Shown: piece by piece, positions 44,214 to 52,377 of the stretch | Layout: every line of letters starts with the position of its first letter | How positions within the stretch are numbered: the stretch's first letter is position 1 | Assembly: GCF_023701745.1 (NCBI RefSeq) | Contig: NZ_JAJOZB010000001.1 | Coordinates: forward strand, 2,362,501 to 2,426,500 | Length of the DNA stretch: 64,000 nt | Source: Streptomyces sp. RKAG293 | Lineage (GTDB): Bacteria > Actinomycetota > Actinomycetes > Streptomycetales > Streptomycetaceae | Direction: 5' to 3' | Made by a program: the position numbers and the translations under genes | The notes under the pieces: model-generated | What the model saw: the letters and a program-made list of their open reading frames with translations, nothing else | The model's database searches: none | Told to the model about the DNA's origin: nothing

Positions 44214-45317
44214 TCAGTCAAAAACGACCAGCGCCCGGCCACCCCGCCCAGCCGTCATAGCCTCGAACGCCGCCGGGATCCCGTCCAGCCCGATCCGTTC
44301 CGTCACCATCGCGCCCAGGTCCAGCCGCCCCGCCCGGATGTGTTCCGCCAGCACCGGCAGGTCCCTGGCCGGGTCGCTGTTCCCGTACACGCAGCCGGAC
44401 AGCGTGCGGCCGAAGTAGAACAGTTCCAGCGCGGTGAACGTGACCTGCTGGTCCTGGCCGCCGATGCCGACGACCGTCGTCCGGCCGCCACGCCGGGTGG
44501 ACGACCAGGCCGTACGGATGGTGTCGGCGCGGCCGACGCACTCGATGGCGACGTCCGCGCCGTACCCACCGGTCAGCTTGCGGATCCGCTTCGCGGTGTC
44601 AGAAGCGCTGGAGGAGTCGGTGGAGGCCAGCACGAACTCCGTGGCGCCCGCCGCCCGCGCCAGCTCCTCCTTCGCGGCCGAGACATCGACCGCGATCACC
44701 GCCCCCGCGCCCGCGATACGGGCCGACTGCAGCACGGACAGCCCGACGCCCCCGACCCCGAAGACCGCGACCGACTCCCCGGCGCGGACCCGGGCGGCGT
44801 GGTGCACGGCGCCGTAGCCGGTGAGGACCGCGCAGCCGAGCAGGGCGGCGTCGGTGAGCGGGATGCCGTCCGGCAGCGGCAGGATCGCGTTCTCGGGGAC
44901 GACCGTCTCCTCGGCGAAGACGGCGGTGCCGAGGCCGGGGTACAGCTCGCTCCCATCGGCGGAGAGCTTCGCGTACGGGACGGTGGCGGCGGCGCCGGCG
45001 TTGGCGCAGAGCCACGGCTCGTCCAGGGCGCAGAAGTGGCAGGTCCCGCAGGAGGGCGCCCAGTTGAGGACGACGCGGTCGCCCGGCGCGACCGCCGTGA
45101 CCCCCTCACCGACCTCGATGACGGTCCCGGCGCCCTCGTGCCCGAGGACGGCCGGGACGGGCTGGCGCAGCGTCCCGTTGGACAGCGACAGGTCGGAGTG
45201 GCAGACGCCCGCGGCGGCGAGGCGGACCCGGACCTGGCCGGGGCCCGGTGCCGGGATCTCGATCTCGGTGACGATCAGGGGCTGGCTGACGGCGGGAAGG
45301 ACGGCGGCGCGGACCAC
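44214..45317 (-). CDS. zinc-dependent alcohol dehydrogenase
   Basis: 367 residues from GTG 45317 (GAGAGG 6 bases upstream). Catalytic zinc ligands: Cys in AAGVCHSDLS, His/Glu in LGHEGAGTVIEVGEG. The structural zinc loop has SCGTCHFC...C. Rossmann motif FGVGGVGLSVL. NAD(P) or mycothiol dependence is not decided; it is close to the MDR class used for alcohol and formaldehyde oxidation. With the neighbouring aldehyde dehydrogenase it would convert an alcohol to an acid. Confidence 0.93.
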   Translation of the reverse strand: MVRAAVLPAVSQPLIVTEIEIPAPGPGQVRVRLAAAGVCHSDLSLSNGTLRQPVPAVLGHEGAGTVIEVGEGVTAVAPGDRVVLNWAPSCGTCHFCALDEPWLCANAGAAATVPYAKLSADGSELYPGLGTAVFAEETVVPENAILPLPDGIPLTDAALLGCAVLTGYGAVHHAARVRAGESVAVFGVGGVGLSVLQSARIAGAGAVIAVDVSAAKEELARAAGATEFVLASTDSSSASDTAKRIRKLTGGYGADVAIECVGRADTIRTAWSSTRRGGRTTVVGIGGQDQQVTFTALELFYFGRTLSGCVYGNSDPARDLPVLAEHIRAGRLDLGAMVTERIGLDGIPAAFEAMTAGRGGRALVVFD

Positions 45318-45419
45318 GGGGTTCCTCTCGGACTCTCTTCTGGGACGGCTCAGGTCACCCGGCTCTGACACCGTTCGGGCAGCCGGAAGCACGGTACTCA
45401 ATCACTGCGGATCACCGGA

Positions 45420-45528
45420 AAGTGACCGGGGCCCGACGCGGGGCCGGGCCCGACGCGCGGACAGGGCCCGACGCGCGGACACGTCAGAGCGGGCACGTCA
45501 GAGCGGGCACGTCAGAGCGGGCACGTCA
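45420..45528. repeat. 14-bp TGA-initiated tandem repeats at aldehyde dehydrogenase 3' end
   Basis: Read on the minus strand, the stop codon TGA (45528-45526) begins the unit TGACGTGCCCGCTC. This repeats perfectly three times and a fourth time partially, then passes into two copies of a CCGCGCGTCGGGCCC-type block. The period of 14 spreads stop codons over all frames. It lies in the 208-bp gap before the alcohol dehydrogenase start. Confidence 0.85.
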
Positions 45529-46926
45529 GAACTGCAGCGACTTCGTCTGCAGATACTCCGCCAGCCCATGGGCGCCCAGTTCCCGCCCGACACCCGACTG
45601 CTTGTACCCGCCGAACGGCGCCAGCGGGTTGAACCGGCCGCCGTTGATGTCGACCTGACCGGTGTCCATCCGGCGGGCGAAGGCCACGGCTTCGGACTCC
45701 TCGGCCGCCCAGACCGCGCCCGCGAGACCGTAGACGGTGCCGTTGGCGATGCGCAGGGCGTCGTCCTCGTCCTGGTACTTCAGGATCGCGACGACCGGGC
45801 CGAAGATCTCCTCCTGGGCGATGGTCATGTCCGGGGTGACGTCGGCGAAGACGGTCGGCCGGATGTAGTAGCCGTTCCTGAACCCCTCGGGGGCGTCGGG
45901 GCCGCCCGCGACGACCCTGGCGCCCTCCTCGATGCCGCGCCGGATGTAGCCGCGGACCCGGTCGCGCTGCTTGGCGTTGACGACCGGCCCGAGCCGGTCC
46001 CCCGGCACGTACTTGGCGGCGGCGGCCGTGGCGATCTGCACGGCCTCGTCATAGCGGTCGGCGTCGACGAGCATGCGCGTCCAGGCGCTGCAGGTCTGGC
46101 CGGAGTTGGCGAAGACGTTGCCGAGCCCCACGTTGACCGCCTTGGCGAGGTCGGCGCTCGGCAGGATGACGTTGGCGGACTTGCCGCCGAGTTCGAGGGC
46201 GACGCGCTTCACGGCGCCGCCCGCGGTGGCGCCGATCTGCCTGCCGACGGCGGTGGAACCGGTGAACGAGACGAGGTCCACGCCGTCGTGGGCGGCCAGC
46301 GCCTGGCCGGCTACCGGGCCCAGGCCGGTGACGAGGTTGAACACCCCGGCCGGGATGCCCGCCTCGTCGACGGCCTCGGCGAAGAGCTGCGCGGTGAGCG
46401 GGGTGTCCTCGGCGGGCTTGAGGACGATCGTGCAGCCGGCGGCCAGCGCGGGGGCGACCTTGGCGACGATCTGGTGCAGCGGGTAGTTCCAGGGCGTGAT
46501 GGCGCCGACGACGCCCACCGGCTCCTGCAGCACGGTGGAGTTGCCGACCTTCTCCTCGAAGGCGTACGACGCGGCGAGTTGCGCGTACGAACCCGCGACG
46601 GCGATCGGGAGGTCGGTGTGGACGGCGGCGGCGAAGCCGAGCGGAGCGCCGAGTTCGGCGCTGATCGTCCCGGCGATCTCCTCGCGGCGGGCGGCCAGCC
46701 GGTCGCGCAGTGCGCCGATGAGAGCGGCGCGGACGGCGGGGGCGGTCGCGGCCCACGCGGGGAGCGCGGCGCGCGCGGCCCGCACGGCGGCGTCGACGTC
46801 CTGCGGGGTGCCGGCCGGCACGGATCCGATGACCTGCTCGTCCGCCGGATTGACCACCTCGATCGACTCGTGCCCGGCGGCGGGGCGCCAGGCCCCGTCG
46901 ATGTACATGCCGTCGTGAGCCTTCAC
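45526..46926 (-). CDS. aldehyde dehydrogenase
   Basis: 466 residues from GTG 46926 (GGGAGG 8 bases upstream). NAD(P)-dependent oxidation of an aldehyde to an acid. Signatures: TPWNYPLHQIVAKVAPALAAG, FTGSTAVGRQIG, general base Glu in LELGGKSANVI, and nucleophile Cys279 in SGQTCSAW. An AAACTAGC palindrome upstream matches the site next to the TetR at 42918, suggesting the same repressor. Precedes the alcohol dehydrogenase on the same strand. Confidence 0.95.
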   Translation of the reverse strand: MKAHDGMYIDGAWRPAAGHESIEVVNPADEQVIGSVPAGTPQDVDAAVRAARAALPAWAATAPAVRAALIGALRDRLAARREEIAGTISAELGAPLGFAAAVHTDLPIAVAGSYAQLAASYAFEEKVGNSTVLQEPVGVVGAITPWNYPLHQIVAKVAPALAAGCTIVLKPAEDTPLTAQLFAEAVDEAGIPAGVFNLVTGLGPVAGQALAAHDGVDLVSFTGSTAVGRQIGATAGGAVKRVALELGGKSANVILPSADLAKAVNVGLGNVFANSGQTCSAWTRMLVDADRYDEAVQIATAAAAKYVPGDRLGPVVNAKQRDRVRGYIRRGIEEGARVVAGGPDAPEGFRNGYYIRPTVFADVTPDMTIAQEEIFGPVVAILKYQDEDDALRIANGTVYGLAGAVWAAEESEAVAFARRMDTGQVDINGGRFNPLAPFGGYKQSGVGRELGAHGLAEYLQTKSLQF

Positions 46927-46969
46927 GTCGTCGTCCTCCCGGTAGGGGGCGGGTCTGCCTGACCCACCC

Positions 46970-46988
46970 AAACTAGCGCCGTTAGTTT
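46970..46988. promoter_or_regulatory. TetR-type operator AAACTAGC-GCC-GTTAGTTT
   Basis: 8-3-8 inverted repeat with one mismatch, 44 bp upstream of the aldehyde dehydrogenase start. Same arm sequence and spacer length as 42871-42889. Confidence 0.8.
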
Positions 46989-47011
46989 TCGCACGCCAGA
47001 GGCCCCTCCGT

Positions 47012-47043
47012 GCTCTGGCTCACGCGCGCTCTGGCTCACGCGC
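47012..47043. repeat. 16-bp direct repeat x2
   Basis: Two perfect adjacent copies of GCTCTGGCTCACGCGC, 36 bp 3' of the molybdopterin oxidoreductase stop. Same 3'-end placement as other arrays in the window. Confidence 0.75.
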
Positions 47044-47078
47044 GGACCCACGCCCGCGCGCCGCCCTGCCGGACCCGA

Positions 47079-49307
47079 TCAGCCGCTCGCCGGCAGACCC
47101 GGCAGATCCGGCAGCGCCGAGACCTGCACCGGGAAGCCGTTGAGGACGGCCGTGCCCGACAGCGGGTCGAGGCGGCTGCCGTCCAGGAGTTGGTTGACGT
47201 TGACGCCGGGGTGCAGTCCGGCGGTGCTGAGCCGGGTGCCGCCGCGGTCGTGGCCCCAGCCGTGCGGCAGGCTGACGACGCCGGGGCGTACGGCGTCGGT
47301 GACCTCGACCGGTGCCTCGATCTCGCCGCCGTCGCCCTTGACCAGGGCGGTCGCCCCGTCGGTGAGTCCGAACCGGGCCGCGTCCTCCGGGTGGACCTGG
47401 AGGGTGCACAGGTTGGTGCCGCCGGAGAGCGCGGGCAGGTTGTGCATCCAGCTGTTGTTGGAGCGCAGGTGGCGGCGGCCGATGAGAACGGGCCCCGCGG
47501 CCCGTTCGGTCAGGCTGCGCAGCAGCCGCGGCACGTCGGCGGCGATCGGCGCCGGCGCGAGCTCGATCCGGCCCGACGGCGTGCGGAGCACCTCGGGGAT
47601 GCGGGGGGCGAGCGGGCCGAGGTCGATGCCGTGCGGCTGGGCGAGGACCTTGTCGAGGGTGAGGCCGTACGGGCCGAGGCGGAGCATGAGGTCGAGCCGC
47701 CGCTCGTATCCGGTCCTGCCGCCGAGCCGGGCCGCCAGCTCGGCCGGGTCGCCGCCGTGCAGCGGCGAGAACGGGTCGGCGGTGGCACGGGCGAGCAGCC
47801 GGGCGATGGCCTGTTCGTCCACGGCGGTCGGGTCCGCGTCCGGCGCCGCGCCGGACAGGATCTGGACGAGCCGGGCGTAGATCTCGGGCTCGCCGGGGCG
47901 GCCGTCCGCCAGTTCCACGGCCGGGCGGCTGTAGCGCACGGTGTTGCGGACGGCGAGCGTGGAGAAGGCGAAGTCGTAGTGCGCGCTCTGCGTCGGCCGG
48001 GGCGGCGGCAGCACGACATGGGCGTGCCGGGAGGTCTCGTTGAGGTACGGGTCGACGCTGACCATGAAGTCCAGCCCGGCCAGCGCCCGGTCGAGGCGGT
48101 GGCCGTCGGGCGCGGAGAGCACCGGGTTGGCGGCGAGGGCGATGACGGCCCGGACGCGGCCTTCGCCGGGGGTGTCGATCTCCTCGGCGAGGGCGGCGCT
48201 GGGGAGTTCGCTCTTCACCTCGGGGTGGCCGGAGACCCGGCTGTGCCAGCGGCCGACGGTGAAGCCCTTGCCGGGCGCGGCGGGCCGGGGTGCCCGGGCG
48301 GTCGGGGAGAGCGGGAACATGGCGCCGCCGGGCCGGTCGAGGTTGCCGGTCAGCACGTTGAGCACGTCCACGAGCCAGCTGCACAGGGTGCCGAACTCGA
48401 CGGCGGTGCTGCCGAGCCGCCCGTAGACGGCGGCGCTGGGCGCGGCGGCCAGTTCACGGGCGAGGGCGCGGATCTCGGCGGCCGGCACCTCACACACGCC
48501 CTCGACGGCCTCCGGGGTGAAGGCGGCGGCGAGCGCGCGCACCTCCTCCACACCGGTCACCTGGTCCGCGAGCGCGCCGAGATCGGTGAGGCCCTCGGCG
48601 AACAGCACCTGCACGACGGCGAAGAGCAGCGCCGCGTCGGTGCCCGGCCGCAGCGAGACGTGCCGGTCGGCGGCCTCAGCGGTGCGGGTGCGCTTGGGGT
48701 CGATGACGGTGATCCGCCCGCCCCGCCGCCGCAGCGCCTTGAGCTTGCCGGGGAAGTCGGCGGCGGTGGCCAGACTGCCGTTGGAGACCAGCGGGTTCGC
48801 GCCGATGATGAGCAGATGGTCGGTACGGTCCAGGTCGGGCACCGGGATCGCGTTCGGGTCGCCGAAGAGATAGCCGCACGCGACGTGCTTGGGCATCTGG
48901 TCCAGGGTGCTGGCGGAGAAGATGTTGCGGCTGCGCAGCGCGCCGACGAGCTGCGCGGGGTAGAGGCCGCCCGCGACGGTGTGGACGTTGGGGTTGCCGA
49001 GGACGACGCCGACGGCGTCCGGTCCGTGCGCGGCGGTGACCGCGCCGAGTCCCGCGGCGACGGCGGCGAACGCCTCCGCCCAGCCCGTCTCGACGAGCCG
49101 GCCGTCCCGGCGCACCAGGGGGCGGCTCAGCCGGTCGGGGTCGGCGTCGAGGGCGCCGAAGGTCGCGCCCTTGGGGCAGATGAAGCCGGCGCTGAACACG
49201 TCGTCGCGGTCGCCGCGGGCGCTCGTGACCGTGTCGTCGTCGAAGGTGAGCGTCAGACCGCAGGTGGCCTCGCACAGCGGGCAGATACGCAGGGCGGTAC
49301 GGGTCAT
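47079..49307 (-). CDS. molybdopterin-dependent oxidoreductase (DMSO reductase family)
   Basis: 742 residues. An N-terminal [4Fe-4S] site with C9, C12, C16 and C43 (CPLCEATC...FICPKG) is followed by the molybdopterin domain (NRSRNIFSASTLDQMPKH-like region, NPLVSNGS) and the C-terminal dinucleotide-binding domain (RRHLRSNNSWMHNLPAL, VSLPHGWGHDRGG). No Tat signal, so probably cytosolic, resembling assimilatory or formate-dehydrogenase-like enzymes. Substrate unknown. ATG 49307; a TetR-type palindrome lies upstream. Confidence 0.92.
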   Translation of the reverse strand: MTRTALRICPLCEATCGLTLTFDDDTVTSARGDRDDVFSAGFICPKGATFGALDADPDRLSRPLVRRDGRLVETGWAEAFAAVAAGLGAVTAAHGPDAVGVVLGNPNVHTVAGGLYPAQLVGALRSRNIFSASTLDQMPKHVACGYLFGDPNAIPVPDLDRTDHLLIIGANPLVSNGSLATAADFPGKLKALRRRGGRITVIDPKRTRTAEAADRHVSLRPGTDAALLFAVVQVLFAEGLTDLGALADQVTGVEEVRALAAAFTPEAVEGVCEVPAAEIRALARELAAAPSAAVYGRLGSTAVEFGTLCSWLVDVLNVLTGNLDRPGGAMFPLSPTARAPRPAAPGKGFTVGRWHSRVSGHPEVKSELPSAALAEEIDTPGEGRVRAVIALAANPVLSAPDGHRLDRALAGLDFMVSVDPYLNETSRHAHVVLPPPRPTQSAHYDFAFSTLAVRNTVRYSRPAVELADGRPGEPEIYARLVQILSGAAPDADPTAVDEQAIARLLARATADPFSPLHGGDPAELAARLGGRTGYERRLDLMLRLGPYGLTLDKVLAQPHGIDLGPLAPRIPEVLRTPSGRIELAPAPIAADVPRLLRSLTERAAGPVLIGRRHLRSNNSWMHNLPALSGGTNLCTLQVHPEDAARFGLTDGATALVKGDGGEIEAPVEVTDAVRPGVVSLPHGWGHDRGGTRLSTAGLHPGVNVNQLLDGSRLDPLSGTAVLNGFPVQVSALPDLPGLPASG

Positions 49308-49359
49308 CGGGCTCTCCTGGGAAATCTCCTGGGACGAGTGCGGCACACGCACAGCCGAG

Positions 49360-49375
49360 CATACCGACCGGTATG
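49360..49375. promoter_or_regulatory. TetR-type operator CATACCG-AC-CGGTATG
   Basis: Perfect 7-2-7 inverted repeat (with flanking G/C extending it by one base each side), 53 bp upstream of the molybdopterin oxidoreductase, whose upstream neighbour is a tetR gene. Confidence 0.8.
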
Positions 49376-49400
49376 CATGTGTGAACCCCCGGGACGGCGC

Positions 49401-49443
49401 CGATCTGTCCCCCGTTGGGGACCGATCTGCCCCCGTCAGGGGC
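49401..49443. terminator. two tandem hairpins 3' of tetR
   Basis: Two similar units each starting CGATCTG: GTCCCC-CGTT-GGGGAC (49407-49422) and GCCCCC-GTCA-GGGGC (49429-49443). They lie between the tetR stop and the operator of the next gene, consistent with transcription termination of tetR; no U-tract, as usual in Streptomyces. Confidence 0.55.
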
Positions 49444-49474
49444 TGAGGGCAGCGCCCGGCCCCGGCCACGGGAC

Positions 49475-50065
49475 CTACCGCGCGAGATAGGCGCGCAGCA
49501 TCCGCTTCGTCTCGGCGATCACGGCCGGGTCCCCCGCCGCATCGGTACGGAAGGCCAGCTGGAGCAGGGCGTCGGCGGCCTCCACGCTGATCACGAAGGT
49601 GAGCCGGGCGTACGCGTCCGCCGGGTCGAGGCCCAGCCGCCCGGCGAGCAGTTCCAGCAGCCGGTCGGCGACGTGGCGGTTGGGCTCGGATTCGCCGGGG
49701 ATGCCGAAGTCGACGAGCTCGAAGCCGGGGGTGGCGCCCTTCATCGCGATGTACTCGTCCACGACCACCTCGACGGCGACCTCGAGCGACAGCGGCGTCG
49801 CCGCCGGTTCCGCGAGGCGGGCCGTGACGTGGTCCAGGTACTGGTCGAGATTGCGCTGCGCCAGGGCGTCGGCCATCGCGCGCTTGTTGGAGAAGAAGCG
49901 GTAGACGGAGCCGATGGGGACGCCGGCGCGGACGGCGACCGCGCGCGTGCTGAGGCTCTCGTACCCGGCCTCGTCCAGCAGCTGGGCGCAGGCGTCGAGG
50001 ATGCGGCTGAGGCGTTCGGTGCTGCGCTGCTGCACCGGGGTTCGGCGGAGCCCTTGGCCGGTCAC
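49475..50065 (-). CDS. TetR family regulator
   Basis: 196 residues, GTG start at 50065. [39 protein letters not shown] at about 33-68. The C-terminal domain is of the TetR_C_17-like class. It lies upstream of the molybdopterin oxidoreductase, in front of which sits a perfect CATACCGACCGGTATG site, so it probably controls that gene. Confidence 0.9.
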   Translation of the reverse strand: MTGQGLRRTPVQQRSTERLSRILDACAQLLDEAGYESLSTRAVAVRAGVPIGSVYRFFSNKRAMADALAQRNLDQYLDHVTARLAEPAATPLSLEVAVEVVVDEYIAMKGATPGFELVDFGIPGESEPNRHVADRLLELLAGRLGLDPADAYARLTFVISVEAADALLQLAFRTDAAGDPAVIAETKRMLRAYLAR

Positions 50066-50129
50066 GGCACACCCTCCTTTTCAGGCCAGCCTAGCGGCGG
50101 CGGGGTCCAAGGTCATTGACGGTTTGCCC

Positions 50130-50163
50130 GTCCCATTCCTATGGTCGACCATAGGAATGGGAC
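50130..50163. promoter_or_regulatory. 34-bp perfect palindrome upstream of hmgA
   Basis: Two exact 17-bp complementary arms without spacer; left arm GTCCCATTCCTATGGTC, centre GGTC|GACC. It ends 20 bp before the hmgA start, between hmgA and the divergent tetR. Length and perfection are far beyond chance; an operator, most simply for the GntR protein encoded in the hmgA operon. Confidence 0.9.
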
Positions 50164-50183
50164 AACGGCACCGGGAGCGCACG

Positions 50184-51491
50184 ATGGGCAGCACGCACGA
50201 CACGGACCTCACGTACTCCCCCGGTTTCGGGAACGAGCACGTCAGCGAGGCGGTGCCCGGCGCACTGCCGATCGGCCGGAACTCTCCGCAGCGCGCCCCG
50301 CTCGGGCTGTACGCGGAGCAGCTCAGCGGCACCGCGTTCACCGAGCCCCGGCACCAGAACCGCCGCAGCTGGCTGTACCGGATCCGCCCCTCGGCCGTGC
50401 ACCCGCCGTTCCGCCGGATCGACAACGGGGCGCTGCGCAGCGCGCCGTTCCTGGACGTCGAGCCGGACCCCAACCGGCTGCGCTGGAGCGCGCCCGCGCT
50501 GCCGGACGTCCCCACGGACTTCGTCCAGGGCCTGGTCTCCGTCGGCGGCAACGGTGACGTGCTGCGCCGCGAGGGCATCGGCATCCACTGGTACGCGGCG
50601 AACACGTCGATGACGGACCGGGTCTTCTCGTCCTCCGACGGCGAGTTCCTGATCGTGCCCGAGCACGGCACCCTGCTGCTCCGCACCGAGCTGGGCCTGC
50701 TCCAGGCCGGCCCCGGCGAGGTGGCGCTGATCCCGCGCGGGATGCGCTTCCGGGTGGAGCTGCTGGATCCCACGGCCCGCGGCTATGTCTGCGAGAACTA
50801 CGGGCAGGCGTTCCGGCTCCCCGACCTCGGCCCGATCGGTGCGAACGGGCTGGCCAACGCGCGGGACTTCCTGGCGCCGGTGGCCGCCTTCGAGGACCGC
50901 GAGGAGCCGGTCGAGGTGATCAACAAGTTCGGCGGCAACCTCTGGGCCGCGACCTACGACCACTCACCGCTCGACGTCGTCGGCTGGCACGGCAACCTCG
51001 TCCCGTACGCCTACGACCTGCGGCGCTTCAACGTCCTGGGGTCGCTGAGCTACGACCACCCGGACCCGTCGATCTTCACCGTGCTGACCGCCCCCTCCGA
51101 CACCCCCGGGCTGGCCAACGCCGACTTCGTGGTCTTCGCGCCGCGCTGGCTGGTCGGCGAGGACACCTTCCGCCCGCCGTACTTCCACCGCAATGTCATG
51201 AGCGAGTTCATGGGGCTGATCGAGGGCGCGTACGACGCGAAGGCCGAGGGGTTCGTCCCGGGCGGCGCCTCGCTGCACAACATGATGTCGGCGCACGGCC
51301 CGGACCGCGCCACCTTCGACAAGGCCAGCGCCGCCGAGCTGAAGCCGCAGAAGGTCGACGACGGACTGGCGTTCATGTTCGAGACCCGCTGGCCCGTCGT
51401 ACCGACCAGCGGCGCACTCGCCGCCGATCACCGGCAGGAGGGTTACGACGAGGTGTGGAAGGGCCTTGAGCGGCACTTCCCCACCTCATGA
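50184..51491 (+). CDS. hmgA: homogentisate 1,2-dioxygenase
   Basis: 435 residues. Fe(II)-dependent ring cleavage of homogentisate to maleylacetoacetate in tyrosine/phenylalanine degradation. Signatures: [58 protein letters not shown] (iron ligands His and Glu) and the C-terminal [12 protein letters not shown] 50184 with GGGAG upstream. The stop overlaps the ATG of the following GntR gene (ATGA), so the two are translationally coupled. Confidence 0.97.
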   Translation: MGSTHDTDLTYSPGFGNEHVSEAVPGALPIGRNSPQRAPLGLYAEQLSGTAFTEPRHQNRRSWLYRIRPSAVHPPFRRIDNGALRSAPFLDVEPDPNRLRWSAPALPDVPTDFVQGLVSVGGNGDVLRREGIGIHWYAANTSMTDRVFSSSDGEFLIVPEHGTLLLRTELGLLQAGPGEVALIPRGMRFRVELLDPTARGYVCENYGQAFRLPDLGPIGANGLANARDFLAPVAAFEDREEPVEVINKFGGNLWAATYDHSPLDVVGWHGNLVPYAYDLRRFNVLGSLSYDHPDPSIFTVLTAPSDTPGLANADFVVFAPRWLVGEDTFRPPYFHRNVMSEFMGLIEGAYDAKAEGFVPGGASLHNMMSAHGPDRATFDKASAAELKPQKVDDGLAFMFETRWPVVPTSGALAADHRQEGYDEVWKGLERHFPTS

Positions 51492-52216
51492 CCGCCTTCG
51501 CCCCGGACTCGATCGTCCTCAACCGCAAACTGCCGCTGTGGTACCAGGTCTCGCAGTCGCTGCGCGCCTCGATACTGGGCCGCCGCCCGGACGCCCCGCT
51601 GCGGCTGCCGACCGAGGACGACCTGGCCGGCCACTACGGCGTGAGCGTGCTGACGATGCGCCAGGCCCTCAAGGAGCTGGAGACGGAGGGGCTGATCAGC
51701 CGGCACCGGCGGCGCGGCACCTTCATCGAGCCGACCGCGCTGCGCGGCGCGCCGGTCCGGCTGCTGGGTTCGGTCGACGCGATCGTGGCCCAGCAGTCGG
51801 GTGAGCACACCGCGGTGCTCGGGCACGGGACCGCGCCCGTTCCGTCCTGGGCCGCCGAGCACCTCCCCGACCTGGCGGAGGCGGCCTTCTTCCGGCGGCT
51901 GCGCTGCGAGGCGAGCGGCGAGCCGACCAACTGGGCGGAGAACTTCGTCCGTCCGGAACTCGCCGAGCGCATCGATCTGGCCGATCTCGAACGGTGGCCG
52001 ATGACGAAGGTCCTGCGGGACGCGCTCGGCGTGCGGATCAGCCGGATCACCGACACGGTGGAGGCCCGGCTGGCGGACCCGGAGACGGCGCGGCTGCTCC
52101 AGGTCCCGCTGCTCAGCCCGATCCTGCACTACACCGGGGTGACGTACGACGAGTCGGGCCGCGCGGTGGACGTGGTGCGGATCCACTACCGGGGGACCGG
52201 TTCTCGTTCACCGTGA
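51488..52216 (+). CDS. GntR/HutC-family regulator with UTRA domain
   Basis: 242 residues. N-terminal winged [36 protein letters not shown] (about 38-70), then RHRRRGTFI. The C-terminal ~165 residues are a UTRA ligand domain. Coupled to hmgA (4-base overlap) and therefore the likely sensor of homogentisate or a related aromatic acid, binding the 34-bp palindrome before hmgA. Confidence 0.92.
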   Translation: MTAFAPDSIVLNRKLPLWYQVSQSLRASILGRRPDAPLRLPTEDDLAGHYGVSVLTMRQALKELETEGLISRHRRRGTFIEPTALRGAPVRLLGSVDAIVAQQSGEHTAVLGHGTAPVPSWAAEHLPDLAEAAFFRRLRCEASGEPTNWAENFVRPELAERIDLADLERWPMTKVLRDALGVRISRITDTVEARLADPETARLLQVPLLSPILHYTGVTYDESGRAVDVVRIHYRGTGSRSP

Positions 52217-52377
52217 CGATGGAGGCGCGCTGACAGCGGGCGCCCGTCGCTTTGCTTTCGGTGACAATCCGTACAGGTCGCGCTTCCCGGGTGGCGGTGC
52301 GGCCGCGACCGCGGCTCAGTACGATGCCGACGGTGGGAAGCGCATCCGCGAATCCAGGCGCTGGGGAGGCCCGTGAC

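Noticed and set aside
38893..46926. Secondary-metabolite cluster
   Set aside because: Ligase, MaoC, dehydrogenases and regulators fit catabolism; no PKS, NRPS, terpene or RiPP core gene is seen.
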